A stretch of DNA of 59,112 bases, from IMG/VR virus record IMGVR_UViG_3300043256_000282, positions 1-59,112 of that record; one strand, written 5' to 3'. This stretch comes from a virus. The position numbers were made by a program, and so were the translations under genes. A model generated the notes under the pieces. The model was not told the origin of the DNA. It made no database searches and was given only the letters and a program-made list of their open reading frames with translations. Shown piece after piece: positions 48,644 through 59,112 of this stretch; the stretch's first letter is position 1; each line of letters starts with the position of its first letter.

Positions 48644-50742
48644 GTGCCCGACCTCAAAACAGATCGCTTGTGGCAAGGCGTTTCGTCCCAACCGCCGTGG
48701 CTGAGATTGCCGGGGCAAGTCAAGTCGGCCCTGAATCTTCGCCACGACGTATCGCTCAGTGGCGCGGCCAAGCGGGCGGCTACGCTCTACAAAGCCGACC
48801 TATCCGAGCTTACGCCGTCGAAGGACTACATATTCGTCCCCTTGCGCGATGCGATCATCGCCATCGGCGAAGATGAGGTCTTTGCATGGGATACCAATGG
48901 CGTTGCGTTGACGGTCGACGATGATTCGCCGACGCCGCCGTTCAATGAATACCTCCGTCTGCGATCGCCCGCCACCGGCGAGACGTTCGATCCGTTCCTG
49001 CACCTTGACTTCTGTTCATCGCAGGACACGTTGGTCATCGTGAATCGAACGATCAATACGGCAATCAACATCGGTTGGACGTTCCAGCAAATCGACAACT
49101 TCCTTTTGAACGGTGATATCACTGTCGAAACTCATCCGATCGATGACAGCGGCCCCGCTGTAGATACATTCAGTGATCTCCCTAATTCCCCTAGTGACGG
49201 CGATATCGTCAGGGTGAGATTTGACGAAGACCTTGATCCGCACGGCTACTACTTGAGAGAGACAGGAACCCCACATGACGACGGCGTATTGATCTATCCT
49301 GAACACGGCTCCAATTGGTTCCGAATTCCCAAGGCGAGCCAAAGCCGCGCACGGATGGACAATGATGATATGCCTCAGCGCATTCTGCGCGAGGATGATA
49401 CGACGCTCAGCTTCAATCGCATCGTGTGGTCACAACGGCTCAACGGGAACCCCGGATCAAACCCCCCCATGCCGTGGCGGAATAAGCCGTTGCAGGCTTG
49501 CAGCTTTCAGCATGGTCGCTTGTTCCTGTGGAGCAAGTTTCATACGACCGCTTCGCGCACGAATGATCCGTTTGACTTTTGGGACAACAACGCGGGTACG
49601 CCCGTCGATTCAGACCCGATCGCCCAGGACATAAACGACGCCAACATCGGCAACGTCTTGAGAGTGGGAATATGCGGCGAGAACGTGTTGATCAACTGCG
49701 AAAACGGCCAGGTTCAATACGGCTCCGGCGTTGACGTGCTGACCAAAACCAACGGTCGGCATTTCCGGGTCAAATCGCTCAAGCCGGAAGATATCCCATT
49801 CGGCGTGAGTGATGAGCGATTATCGATGATCGACAGATCGGGGCATGTTCATCAATTCTTGTGGGCTGGCGCCGACGCCGGCGGTATACGGTACGCCGGC
49901 TGGATGAATTCCCATGCCCAGTTCATGTTTCGCGGCAAGACGCCCCTGCGCTTGTTCTCGATGCCGAATCAGAGTTTCTACACGACCGTCGATGATCGAA
50001 CGATCCTACACGACCATTTCATCTTGGCGGCCGATCAGATTCAATCAGCATGGGGGGAGTTGGAATTCCAGGGCGACGCGGTGTTCTTCAACGAATGGCA
50101 CGATTTGATCCGGATCATCACCCACGACGCAACTGGCTACAGCTTGGTTCATCACGTGCATCGCGATCCCGATCCGGTCGGGGCCCTGGAATTTGAACCG
50201 CACAGCGATCGACAGGAACAGGTCTCGGGTACTTACGATGCTGTGCTGGATCAGACCAAGTTCACGCACACCGGCCGGAGCGGTGATCTGCTATCGAGCA
50301 TCCTCACACTCGCCACAGATGTTGCCGACGTCGGGCGCGATCACCAGTTCCTTGAGCCGGTAGACGTAGACACCGCCGGCAAAGTGAGCTTCCAGGGCAA
50401 CATCACCGGAGCGCACTGGCTTGGGTTCCGGTACACGACTCAGATCGAAACATCGAAACTCTTCCTGGGAATCCACGGCCAGGATTCGAAAGTCAAAATC
50501 TTTACGGTGTTCCACTATCTCTCGTCGGGTTACGAGGCATTGGTGAACGATCGGGAAGGAAACGTCCGAAGAACAGATGCTTCGACCCTGCGAGATACCG
50601 ACGTGATCAATACTTTCTTCAAACGATTCAGCGGCTTGCCGCATGATGCCAAGCGCGAAAGTGTAGCGCTCCGCAGCACGTCGCCGGGCCCATTGATCTG
50701 GACGATGATAAACTTCGACGTGGACGTCGAGGGTAATCCGTA

Positions 50743-50743
<1 letters not shown>
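48644..50743 (+). CDS. Tail tubular protein B, T7 gp12-like nozzle
   Basis: 699 aa, GTG start two bases after the previous stop. The first lines (LWQGVSSQPPWLRLPGQVKSALNLRHDVSLSGAAKR) are the gp12 family opening (nlxqGvsqQpp..RlpGQ...N...d...GL.kR). The long beta-rich body builds the tail nozzle. The lengthened central region (about 180-240) is acidic. Stop overlaps the next start. Confidence 0.9.
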
Positions 50744-51512
<769 letters not shown>

Positions 51513-51513
<1 letters not shown>

Positions 51514-54299
51514 TGGCTCGACGCATCCAATCTCAAATCATTCCCCAGCCGGCGGTAACACCAATAGCGCCGGTCCCGCCGTCGATAGGACTTGCCGATA
51601 TTGGGGCGTTGATCGAGAGCATTTCGCGCACAGGCACGGCGGCGGCGCGGGCCCAAGGCCGGGAATTCCAGCAGGAGCGACAGGTCGGGGCCATCGAAAG
51701 ACAAGCGCAGGCGGCCGAGGATCGCTTCGAGGTTGCTCAGATTGATCAGGAGCGGTTGGAATTGCAGATCGAGGCGAATCAAAATCGGATGTTGACGGCA
51801 GAAGCGAAGGTAGAGATCGCACGACTCACCAAGTTGGAGTTTCTAGGTTTCCGGGCTCTTGTGGATGAAACGCCAGTTGACGAATTGCCGGCGTTGTACG
51901 CGGAATTTCCACTTGCCGACCCCGGCAATCAGGATGCGTTCGCACGGCTCATTGGCGCACGTGCCGCAACGGCCGACGAAACCAATCTGTTGACACGGCT
52001 GGGCGAGTCATTGAGCGCACAACAAAAGGGCGCAGCGGGCATCGAAGGACCACCACTGCCGACAACGCAGAACATAACCGACGTCTTGCTCGATCTCAAA
52101 GAAGAGCGAGCGTTTGACGATCCTCTAATCGCTGCCGTCTATGAGCAGCAGTTGACGTCAGTGGCGTACAGTTGGCGGAAAAATGTTGAGTTGGGGAAGC
52201 AGAAGGTTCAATCTCAGGAATTGGCCAACACCGCCATTGAGGAAAACCGCAATCTCCTGTATCGCGGGCTCGAAGAAATGTTCGCCGGAGATCGTGAGCC
52301 AGCAGACATGCGCGCATTGATCGACGGCAACTTCCCGGTCGTGAGCGCCGCGATCCCGTCGATGGATAAGACGGAGTATCTTGATAATTTTGTGCAGGTC
52401 TTGGACGATTGGGCTAAGTCGGCGCCGGACCTAGAGCGTTCCCTTGCGGTCGTGTCCGAAGTCTACAACTTGGGGGAACAGTATCAGCGTCGGGTCCGCG
52501 GCTTGAAATCCGATCTAACAGACGCGGTGAAGCGGCAAGCTATCACGCGCGAATCGACCAGGGTTAGAAACCTCGTCGATGTTGCCGAACTGGAAATCCG
52601 TGAATTGGGGACAGAAGGATCGCAATCGCTCGGGCGCCTGACAGCTTTCCGCAAAGACATTCCGGGGTTTGATTTATCCGACATCGAAATCGCCAAGTTG
52701 ACCAGCCGTGCCGACAAAGAGATCGCACAGTTGGCTCGCAGCCTTGGCGAACAAGTCGAACTGGACCTCATCTTTGCAGGCGAGTCAAGAGGCATCGTCA
52801 GCGCAAGCGCTATGGCTACTCGATGGAAGAATATGCCAGGAATATCAGCATCAGCCAAGCTGGTAAAGTTTGCATCACACGGCCAACTCATTCCGCGCGT
52901 CGCCGCCACGCACGTCGAGGATTTGCTAAATCAGGCTCCAGGCGAGGCCGCAAGCATTATGCACACCTTGGAAAACGTGAGCCGAAACGCCGCCGGTTCG
53001 CTGATAGCGCAAACACGTATACCGGAAAGATTGCGGGCGCTGGTCAACTCAACGCGCGGGCTCGCTGAGGACGATCCAATCTACAAACAGATCATCGACG
53101 GGTTTGCGGCACCGGGGGCGTTGGCCAGATATTTCCAAGCTATGCAACAGCTTGGTGGCGAGTTACCGATCATGTTCGACGAGGAAGGGAAACAGGTCAT
53201 TATTCAAGTTAGTGACTCCAAATTCCCACAGGACGATCTTATCAAACGATTCCTTTTGTCGCCGAATATGCAGATTGATCCATCGGTGATGGAAGATTAC
53301 AACGCTAACTTCATTGCCGGCTGGACCATCGTTGGCGACGATGTAACATTTGCGGGCGCCCATCCACAACAGCAAATTGAATTCGCTCGCACCTTTGCGA
53401 CAAACGCTATTGAGCGCCGATACGTTGGCATGGAGCAACGGGATGGGACGCGCAGATTGGTTCGCCGCGATCTGCTCGGCAACCCAACTGACGATCAAGT
53501 ATCAGCGATCACTCAACGTATGATGTTGGCGTTGCAAGATCGGGAACTTGAATTCGGCATAGAGTTGTCAATCGCTTGGGACGCGATTCAACCCACCGGC
53601 GAAACCTCACTGATTCCGATTGGGGGCATCGCGATAACAGAGGATTCCGAAGGCCCGCAGTTTGTCGAATTCATCGAGCTTGATCATGCCACAGGTCTAA
53701 CGCGAACGATCAACGCCGTCACCGATCCGGGCGGCTTCGATGAAGCGCGTCTGCTATTTGGTGACGCCTCGAAGCGCCTCGACCCGACCGTTCGATTGAA
53801 CTGGACGCCCGATCAAGGCTCAGCCGTCGCTGTTCTGAACCCGAATTTCATGGCAGTGATCGGCCCCGACATGATCCGGGAAGGCAAGAAAGCGTGGTTC
53901 GAGCTTGTCGGCGGTCGGATCAACGTGCGATCCGGCGACTTTGGCACGTTCATGGACAACTTCCTCGCAACACACAACTGGCAGGGCGCATTCCCTCGGC
54001 CGTTGTTGATGCAGAACGTATCATCTGAATCGCTCACAGGCATCACACTCGGCGCTGGCATTGTCGGAGGTGCCACGCGAAGGAACGTGCTGCTCGCCGG
54101 GGGTGTTCCTGATTTGCGGATCGGTAATCAGTTGGCCAATGCGCCGACACCGCAACAGTTTGATGTTGAACCGGGAACTGATATCTCGCTCATTCCAGCG
54201 GCCATGCAGGCCATTTTCGAATTCGCCAATGGCGACGCGGACCTTGCTGACAAGATAGCCAGGGACGTAGGCTGGTTCGTTCCGGAGATTGAGGATTGA
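51513..54299 (+). CDS. Internal virion protein, gp15-like
   Basis: 928 aa, TAATG overlap. Long, helical and charged (EFQQERQVGAIERQAQAAEDRFEVAQIDQERLELQIEANQNRML), without membrane segments. In T7, gp15 follows gp14 and forms part of the tube through which DNA crosses the envelope. Order, size and composition fit; T7 gp15 is 747 aa. The assignment is mainly by position. Confidence 0.75.
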
Positions 54300-57200
54300 C
54301 TTCGATATTCGACAAACTTGATGTCGCTCCAAGCCTTCGCACCGCTATAGCGCCCGATCCGCGCGTTAGCCCCGGAGTTGTCGAGACGCTGAGGCCCCGT
54401 CGATCCGTGTTCCATCAGTTGCAGGACGATCTTGAGAATGATACCGAACGATCGCTCATTCCGGGAGTGAGACCGCGAGCGCGATTCAGGGGTCGTTCAA
54501 CGCTCGATGCGCTCAAACCGCCAATGCGAGACGCGATCGCTGACATCATGGCCACAGACCCGACCCTGCGCATTCAACTGGAGCGCGGAGAATCAATGGC
54601 ACAGGCCCGAATTGCCGACCCGGTGATCCGCCGGCTAGTGACGCAAGGCCAGAGATTCGAAGCGCCGGATTTCGTCACGGTGTTCAAAGAAGAAGTTGCG
54701 AAGCGGATCGTCGAACCGACTGCGGGTGAGAAGATCGTCGACGTCGGAACGACGATAGCCCGTACTGCGTTGAGCATGGCCGCTATCACAGAGTCGGGCG
54801 TAGCATCACTTTGGGAAGCGGCCAGCAAAATCCCCGGTCCACAAGGAAAGGTGTTCGCGGAATTCTCGAAAGACGCCGACACAGCAAGCGGGATGCTGAT
54901 GTGGGGAATTCGCCGTCATGCCGCCGGCGATCCACGGCTGGAAGAGAGTTTCCTCTGGCGCCAACTTCCCGAAGCCATCGGATCGTTCGGCGGCTTCATG
55001 TTGATCACGGCTGGAGCTACCGGCATTGGAGGCCCCCCCGCTGGCATCGCTGCGGCGACCATGATGGCGACCACGATGGGAGTTGGGGAATCCAGACAAC
55101 GGCGGCAACTTGCGATCAAAGAAGGTGTGCTATCTCCGGATGAGGCGCAGTTGGCGGAACTGAACGGCGCGCTTCCGGGAGTCATTCAGGTTCTCCCGGT
55201 GATACGGGCATTGCGACTTATGGGCCCCAAAGCGTCGATCGCATTTAGCCGTGGTATTCGTAAATGGGCTGTGGATGGCGTCGAAACAGCTTTTGAAGAA
55301 GGGGTTGTTGAAACACTGGGTCAGATCGGCCAAGATGCAATCGCCAAGTGGCAATTCGATCCGAATCAGGTGATCGGCGAAACGGCGATCCAGACCGCGA
55401 AGGTCAGCGGCGCTGGTGGCTTCGTCGTCGGTTTCGCCACGAGCGCGATTCGCGGTGTTCGGCTGGGCCGGTATCGCAAACCGCCAGATGGCGGGAACGG
55501 GTTTAGAACAGAAGCTGCACGACGGATCATGGCCGACGCGCTCGCGCTTGAGGAAGCGGCCAGGCGCCATATCGATGAGGCGGCAACGGACGATCGCCCA
55601 GCCCAACGGCAAGCGCTCGACCTACTGCGCGTCAACATCACGAATCTCGAATTCGTCAAACAGGGTCGCAAGAAGATCGTCGCGGATTTAATGGAACGGT
55701 TCGGCCTATCGAAGCGCAAGGCCAGCCGCATGTATATCCGCGTCAAGGCCGCCTACGAAATGGTGAAACTGGCTGAGACCGCCGCGCAGCCGGCGGGCAT
55801 CCTGCGCCAAGCGCAGATCATGGTCAATGAAGCGCTGACTGAGCCGACCGATCCGGCCACGCCCCAGACCGTCGATCAGCCGATCCCGCCCGAGCGCAAC
55901 ACGTTCGCGCAGTCGGTACGCCAAGACCTCTACCGAGAATTTCGCAACGAACTGACGGAGCTTGACGTTGTTGAGGAACCGCTGGGGGCGACTTTGCCGC
56001 GTGGCGTCCCGGCCCGGTTCCTCGTCGGCGAAGGTGGCGAGACCTTGCCGATCCCGTTGAGCCCGTTCCCCGTGACCGATCCAGCCGAGATTCGGCAGCT
56101 TGGATTGCGAGAACATCGGGAGTCGATCAGCTTCCGAGACTTCCGCCTCATGGACCTCTTCGAAGCGAATACCCTCGCTGAATTGCTCCAAGAGGCCAAT
56201 CCGCGGGACGCTTTCGCCGTTTTCAGGGCCGGGGAGGACGATTGGCGGGTTTTCTTCAAGCAAGCCGAAGAGGCTACACTATTCGAGCAGGAGCCCAGTC
56301 GTGGCGAAGAAGCGATCCAAGAAGGCCCAGAAGGCCCTGGACCTGGCCCAGCGGGCGTCATCGCGGCCGGTCCCGAAGCACCGCCAGGTGGCCCCGGAGT
56401 CGTCGGGGGCGGCCAACCCGGCCTACTCGGCGAGCAATTCGCCGGGCCCATCACCGGCCGGCAGGCCGAGTTGCCGTTGCCGATCCCGTCGGCCGTGGAG
56501 CTTGAAGTCGAGGCCGAAGCGGCCCGTAGCCGGCGTGAACTGGCCGAGGATGAATCTGGCGATTTGTTCCCACAAGACGTCGCCAATCCAGTGCCGTTCG
56601 ACGATGCCCTTGAGACCGCACCCGACGGTCTGGAATTCACGGGCACGGCAATGCCAGAGGGAGATATCCGCGCTGAGTTGTTGCGCAAATTCGAAGAGGA
56701 ACCGGCCGAGGCATTGCTGTTCGCCGAAGCGATGGGCATCAAGAATGCGGATCAGAAAACGCCGGCTGAGATCATCGACGAATTTTGGGCAACAAAGGAA
56801 GAGGCGCTGAAAGACGACGATGGCCCCGCCGACGTCATCCCGTTGATGCTGTACTCCGGAATCCCGATCCCCGAGTATCTGCCCGCGATGGTAGTGAAGG
56901 GCGCCGGGGAATTCGCCAAGCCTACGATCAGCATCGCGTTCGTCGATTTGGTCGATCGGTTGCGCCGCGTCAGTGATAACCCGCTCATTCAACAGGCGGC
57001 CGATGCGGCGCGCTTGGCGACGCTCGACGCCAAGGCATTCATCGGTGAGCTATCTGCGCTTCTTGATCCAGTCCTGCGCATGACGGGCAAGCACGCGCTC
57101 ACCGAAGAGGGCAAAGCGACCCAGCGGATTCAGCAAATCCAATGGGATGAAAATGGTGAAGGGGGCGTGTCGATCTTCCACCTGGCGCTTGAAGATAAAC

Positions 57201-59112
57201 TGCCGCCGGGCGTCACGCTCACCGAAATCGAGCAACAGATCATCGAGCTTGGCAAACAGGTTATCGCATTGGGCGGCCAACTCCATGAGCGTGAAGGGAC
57301 CATGCGCTTCAATCATCGCACGGGGGAATGGGAGCCGTTTCAGCAGATCGGCCGAGCCGTGGCGCCACGAATCTCGACGCTCGAATTGCTCGATTTGGTA
57401 GCGCAGGGCGAAGGTGGGCGCTTCGATTTGATCGTGCGACTGATCGCCGAACATCCGGACAATCGCGCCTTGCTAGAGAATAAACTGCGCAAGGCAGATG
57501 GAACTTTACGACACAGCCCCGAGGAAGAAGTACGTCGGATTCTCTTGCAGCAGCGTGATGAAATGCGGGGGGCAACCGGGGAGCCGTCCGCGTTCCGGCG
57601 GATCAACGCTGAATTCGCTCGGATTTGGCCCTACTTCCCGACGATGATCCACGATCCCACCACTGGGGCTCGTGTGCAGTTGATCGAGAACAACCCCTTC
57701 CACTACTTCGAGCGGTACGCCAATTTGACCGCCGGGCGACTGGCCTTCATTCGGCACTTCGGCCAGGAGCTTGAGAAGCCGAGTCTCGTGAATCAACTCG
57801 TTGAGATTGTGCAGAACGAGCGCAGCGGTTCCGATGAGGTCATCGCGGTGACACGGGCGCTCCACGGCTTGCCCGTCGAGCGTACCTTCTGGACTCAGCC
57901 CGGCTCGGCGCCGCACCAATTCGGGATCGGGCTTCGACACGCATCGTCAGTTCTTAAAGCGGGCGCGTTGTCGATGACGTGGCCGCAAAACCTGTTAGAG
58001 CCCTTGGGGCGAATCCTGGGGCTTGCCGGCGGCCCGATGAAACAGGATTTTTGGCTTGCGCTGGGGAATCTTTATGGTCCGGCCGACGAGCGGCGGGCGG
58101 CGACGTTGGTGGCCCTTCGCTCGTTGGGCGCGGTCGATCATTGGATTCGCAATCTGTCGATCGATCCGAACCGGCCAGGCGAGACGGCCACTCGGATGCT
58201 GCGCGAAATCCCGACCGTGTTGGTGCGTGTCTTTTGGAAGGAACAGAGCCGGTTGGCAGCGGCAATCGGCTTGGCGAAAGGCGAGCGTATGGCCGCCGGG
58301 CGGGGCAAAGAGAGCGACGTGCAAGATATCATGTCGATGCTCGGATTCGATCGCCCGACCGCCGAAGCGATGGCGCGCGGCGAGGGGACACCGGAACAGT
58401 ATTTGATGATCGCCCGGCGCGCCGGGGCCTACACGACAAACCAGCCGATGGTCAAGGCTGAACAGTCACGGCTGGAACACTCGCGGATATTCCGCTTGTT
58501 GTTCGCCTTCACGACCTACGGCTTCATGGGTGTCCGATGGATGGCATCCAATCTGCGCACGACGATGCCGATCATGCGCGACCTGTGGCGCAACCCAAAG
58601 AGCAAGACCGCCTGGAATCGGGCGCGGGTCAATCTGACCAAGATCAGCACTCAGGCAATGGGGCTCACGACGGCGGGCGCGGGATCGTATTTCCTGATCG
58701 CGCTGGCGACCGGCGGGCTGCACGGTCTCAAGCTGGCGTGGAATGAGGCGAAGGATGACCCAGTAGAATTTCTCTTGGACTCATTCCTCTACACGATGTT
58801 CGCCGGCCCGTTCGGTGCCGTGATGAGATTGACGCAGAATCAAAGCCGAAACCGCTTTGAATCGCTTATCCGCGTCACATGGCCCGGCGCCATCGCCGTC
58901 GAGATTACCGACATGCTGAGCAGCACCGGCCGTTACCGGGACCGTGAATTTTGGGGCCGGGATGGTAAGTTGATGCGGTTCACCGATCGATTCGTCCCGA
59001 TCAACCGAATGATTTGGCAGGGCTTGGCGGTCGTCGGCATCGGAAAAGAAGAACAGCAGATGCGGACGACGATCATGGCGTACTGGCGGGCTCGACAGGA
59101 TATCGCTCCTGT
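54296..59112 (+). CDS. Internal virion (ejection) protein, gp16-like, 5' part
   Basis: Begins at TTG 54296 inside the previous stop (TTGA), with GGAG 8 bases upstream, and runs in one frame to the contig end; it continues at 1-539 when the overlap is removed, giving about 1,742 aa. T7 gp16 is 1,318 aa. A membrane-prone stretch lies at about residues 225-265, then a Gly/Pro-rich linker at about 673-715 (GPEGPGPGPAG...), and further hydrophobic patches near 1400 and 1460. No lytic transglycosylase motif was found. It would be ejected into the cell with the DNA. Confidence 0.85.
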   Translation, partial: MTSIFDKLDVAPSLRTAIAPDPRVSPGVVETLRPRRSVFHQLQDDLENDTERSLIPGVRPRARFRGRSTLDALKPPMRDAIADIMATDPTLRIQLERGESMAQARIADPVIRRLVTQGQRFEAPDFVTVFKEEVAKRIVEPTAGEKIVDVGTTIARTALSMAAITESGVASLWEAASKIPGPQGKVFAEFSKDADTASGMLMWGIRRHAAGDPRLEESFLWRQLPEAIGSFGGFMLITAGATGIGGPPAGIAAATMMATTMGVGESRQRRQLAIKEGVLSPDEAQLAELNGALPGVIQVLPVIRALRLMGPKASIAFSRGIRKWAVDGVETAFEEGVVETLGQIGQDAIAKWQFDPNQVIGETAIQTAKVSGAGGFVVGFATSAIRGVRLGRYRKPPDGGNGFRTEAARRIMADALALEEAARRHIDEAATDDRPAQRQALDLLRVNITNLEFVKQGRKKIVADLMERFGLSKRKASRMYIRVKAAYEMVKLAETAAQPAGILRQAQIMVNEALTEPTDPATPQTVDQPIPPERNTFAQSVRQDLYREFRNELTELDVVEEPLGATLPRGVPARFLVGEGGETLPIPLSPFPVTDPAEIRQLGLREHRESISFRDFRLMDLFEANTLAELLQEANPRDAFAVFRAGEDDWRVFFKQAEEATLFEQEPSRGEEAIQEGPEGPGPGPAGVIAAGPEAPPGGPGVVGGGQPGLLGEQFAGPITGRQAELPLPIPSAVELEVEAEAARSRRELAEDESGDLFPQDVANPVPFDDALETAPDGLEFTGTAMPEGDIRAELLRKFEEEPAEALLFAEAMGIKNADQKTPAEIIDEFWATKEEALKDDDGPADVIPLMLYSGIPIPEYLPAMVVKGAGEFAKPTISIAFVDLVDRLRRVSDNPLIQQAADAARLATLDAKAFIGELSALLDPVLRMTGKHALTEEGKATQRIQQIQWDENGEGGVSIFHLALEDKLPPGVTLTEIEQQIIELGKQVIALGGQLHEREGTMRFNHRTGEWEPFQQIGRAVAPRISTLELLDLVAQGEGGRFDLIVRLIAEHPDNRALLENKLRKADGTLRHSPEEEVRRILLQQRDEMRGATGEPSAFRRINAEFARIWPYFPTMIHDPTTGARVQLIENNPFHYFERYANLTAGRLAFIRHFGQELEKPSLVNQLVEIVQNERSGSDEVIAVTRALHGLPVERTFWTQPGSAPHQFGIGLRHASSVLKAGALSMTWPQNLLEPLGRILGLAGGPMKQDFWLALGNLYGPADERRAATLVALRSLGAVDHWIRNLSIDPNRPGETATRMLREIPTVLVRVFWKEQSRLAAAIGLAKGERMAAGRGKESDVQDIMSMLGFDRPTAEAMARGEGTPEQYLMIARRAGAYTTNQPMVKAEQSRLEHSRIFRLLFAFTTYGFMGVRWMASNLRTTMPIMRDLWRNPKSKTAWNRARVNLTKISTQAMGLTTAGAGSYFLIALATGGLHGLKLAWNEAKDDPVEFLLDSFLYTMFAGPFGAVMRLTQNQSRNRFESLIRVTWPGAIAVEITDMLSSTGRYRDREFWGRDGKLMRFTDRFVPINRMIWQGLAVVGIGKEEQQMRTTIMAYWRARQDIAP
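58986..59112. repeat. Terminal direct repeat, right copy
   Basis: Exact copy of bases 1-127. Removing one copy gives a circle of 58,985 bp and restores the full gp16-like gene. Confidence 0.95.

Overview
The window is the complete genome of a tailed bacteriophage, written as a linear contig. Its first 127 bases (1-127) are repeated exactly as its last 127 (58986-59112), and one very long gene runs off the right end and continues in frame at the left end. The molecule is therefore circular, or circularly permuted, with a unit length of 58,985 bp. The DNA is GC-rich and densely packed, with many ATGA, TGATG and TAATG stop-start overlaps. Almost every gene is on the + strand. The host cannot be named from the sequence. 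A bacterial RRM protein and the high GC content are compatible with several environmental bacterial phyla, but this is only a hint.

Layout, read as a circle. (1) 43.3-59.1 kb and on to 3.6 kb: a T7-like (podovirus) virion module in T7 order: small virion proteins, portal, scaffold, major capsid, tail tube A, tail tube B, three internal/ejection proteins (the last about 1,742 aa across the contig junction), and a tail fibre with a T7 gp17-like N-terminus. (2) 3.6-7.5 kb: a lone minus-strand gene, a T7-type large terminase, a DNA methyltransferase with an altered catalytic motif, and small genes, closed by a strong terminator. (3) 7.6-18.3 kb: a non-coding stretch holding a candidate small RNA, then many small unknown genes, several with zinc-type Cys pairs, a tRNA-Arg, a winged-helix regulator, an ArdC-like protein, two matching promoter/operator regions and a two-gene minus-strand island. 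A CsrA-like protein heads the next operon. (4) 18.3-24.3 kb: a lambda-like recombination module (SMC/RecF-type ATPase, Cas4-like PD-(D/E)XK nuclease, RecT annealase). (5) 24.9-30.1 kb: a second adsorption-type cluster (tail collar domain, LamG-like lectin, beta-rich fibre-like proteins). (6) 30.3-37.4 kb: another hairpin/terminator element, an RRM protein, a TIM-barrel hydrolase-like protein, a DnaC-like helicase loader, a stand-alone X-family polymerase palm domain, a RusA resolvase, and a membrane/coiled-coil/lipoprotein cassette. (7) 37.5-42.7 kb: two beta-rich proteins, then a five-gene sugar operon: two MptE/DUF115-like proteins, a radical SAM/SPASM enzyme, a NeuD/PglD-like acyltransferase and a NeuA-type cytidylyltransferase fused to the beginning of a NeuC-type epimerase.

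How it may work (inference): the virion and packaging machinery are of T7 type, but no DNA polymerase of replicative type, no phage RNA polymerase and no integrase was recognised. Replication therefore probably recruits the host replisome through the DnaC-like loader, with RecT/nuclease/RusA-driven recombination. The nonulosonate-type operon and the lectin/fibre cluster suggest that modification of host-surface or virion glycans is a major part of its life style. The most unusual items are the sugar operon with its NeuA-NeuC chimera, the hairpin-plus-terminator elements, the CsrA-like and RRM RNA-binding proteins, and the paired operator dyads at about 12.9 and 17.5 kb.
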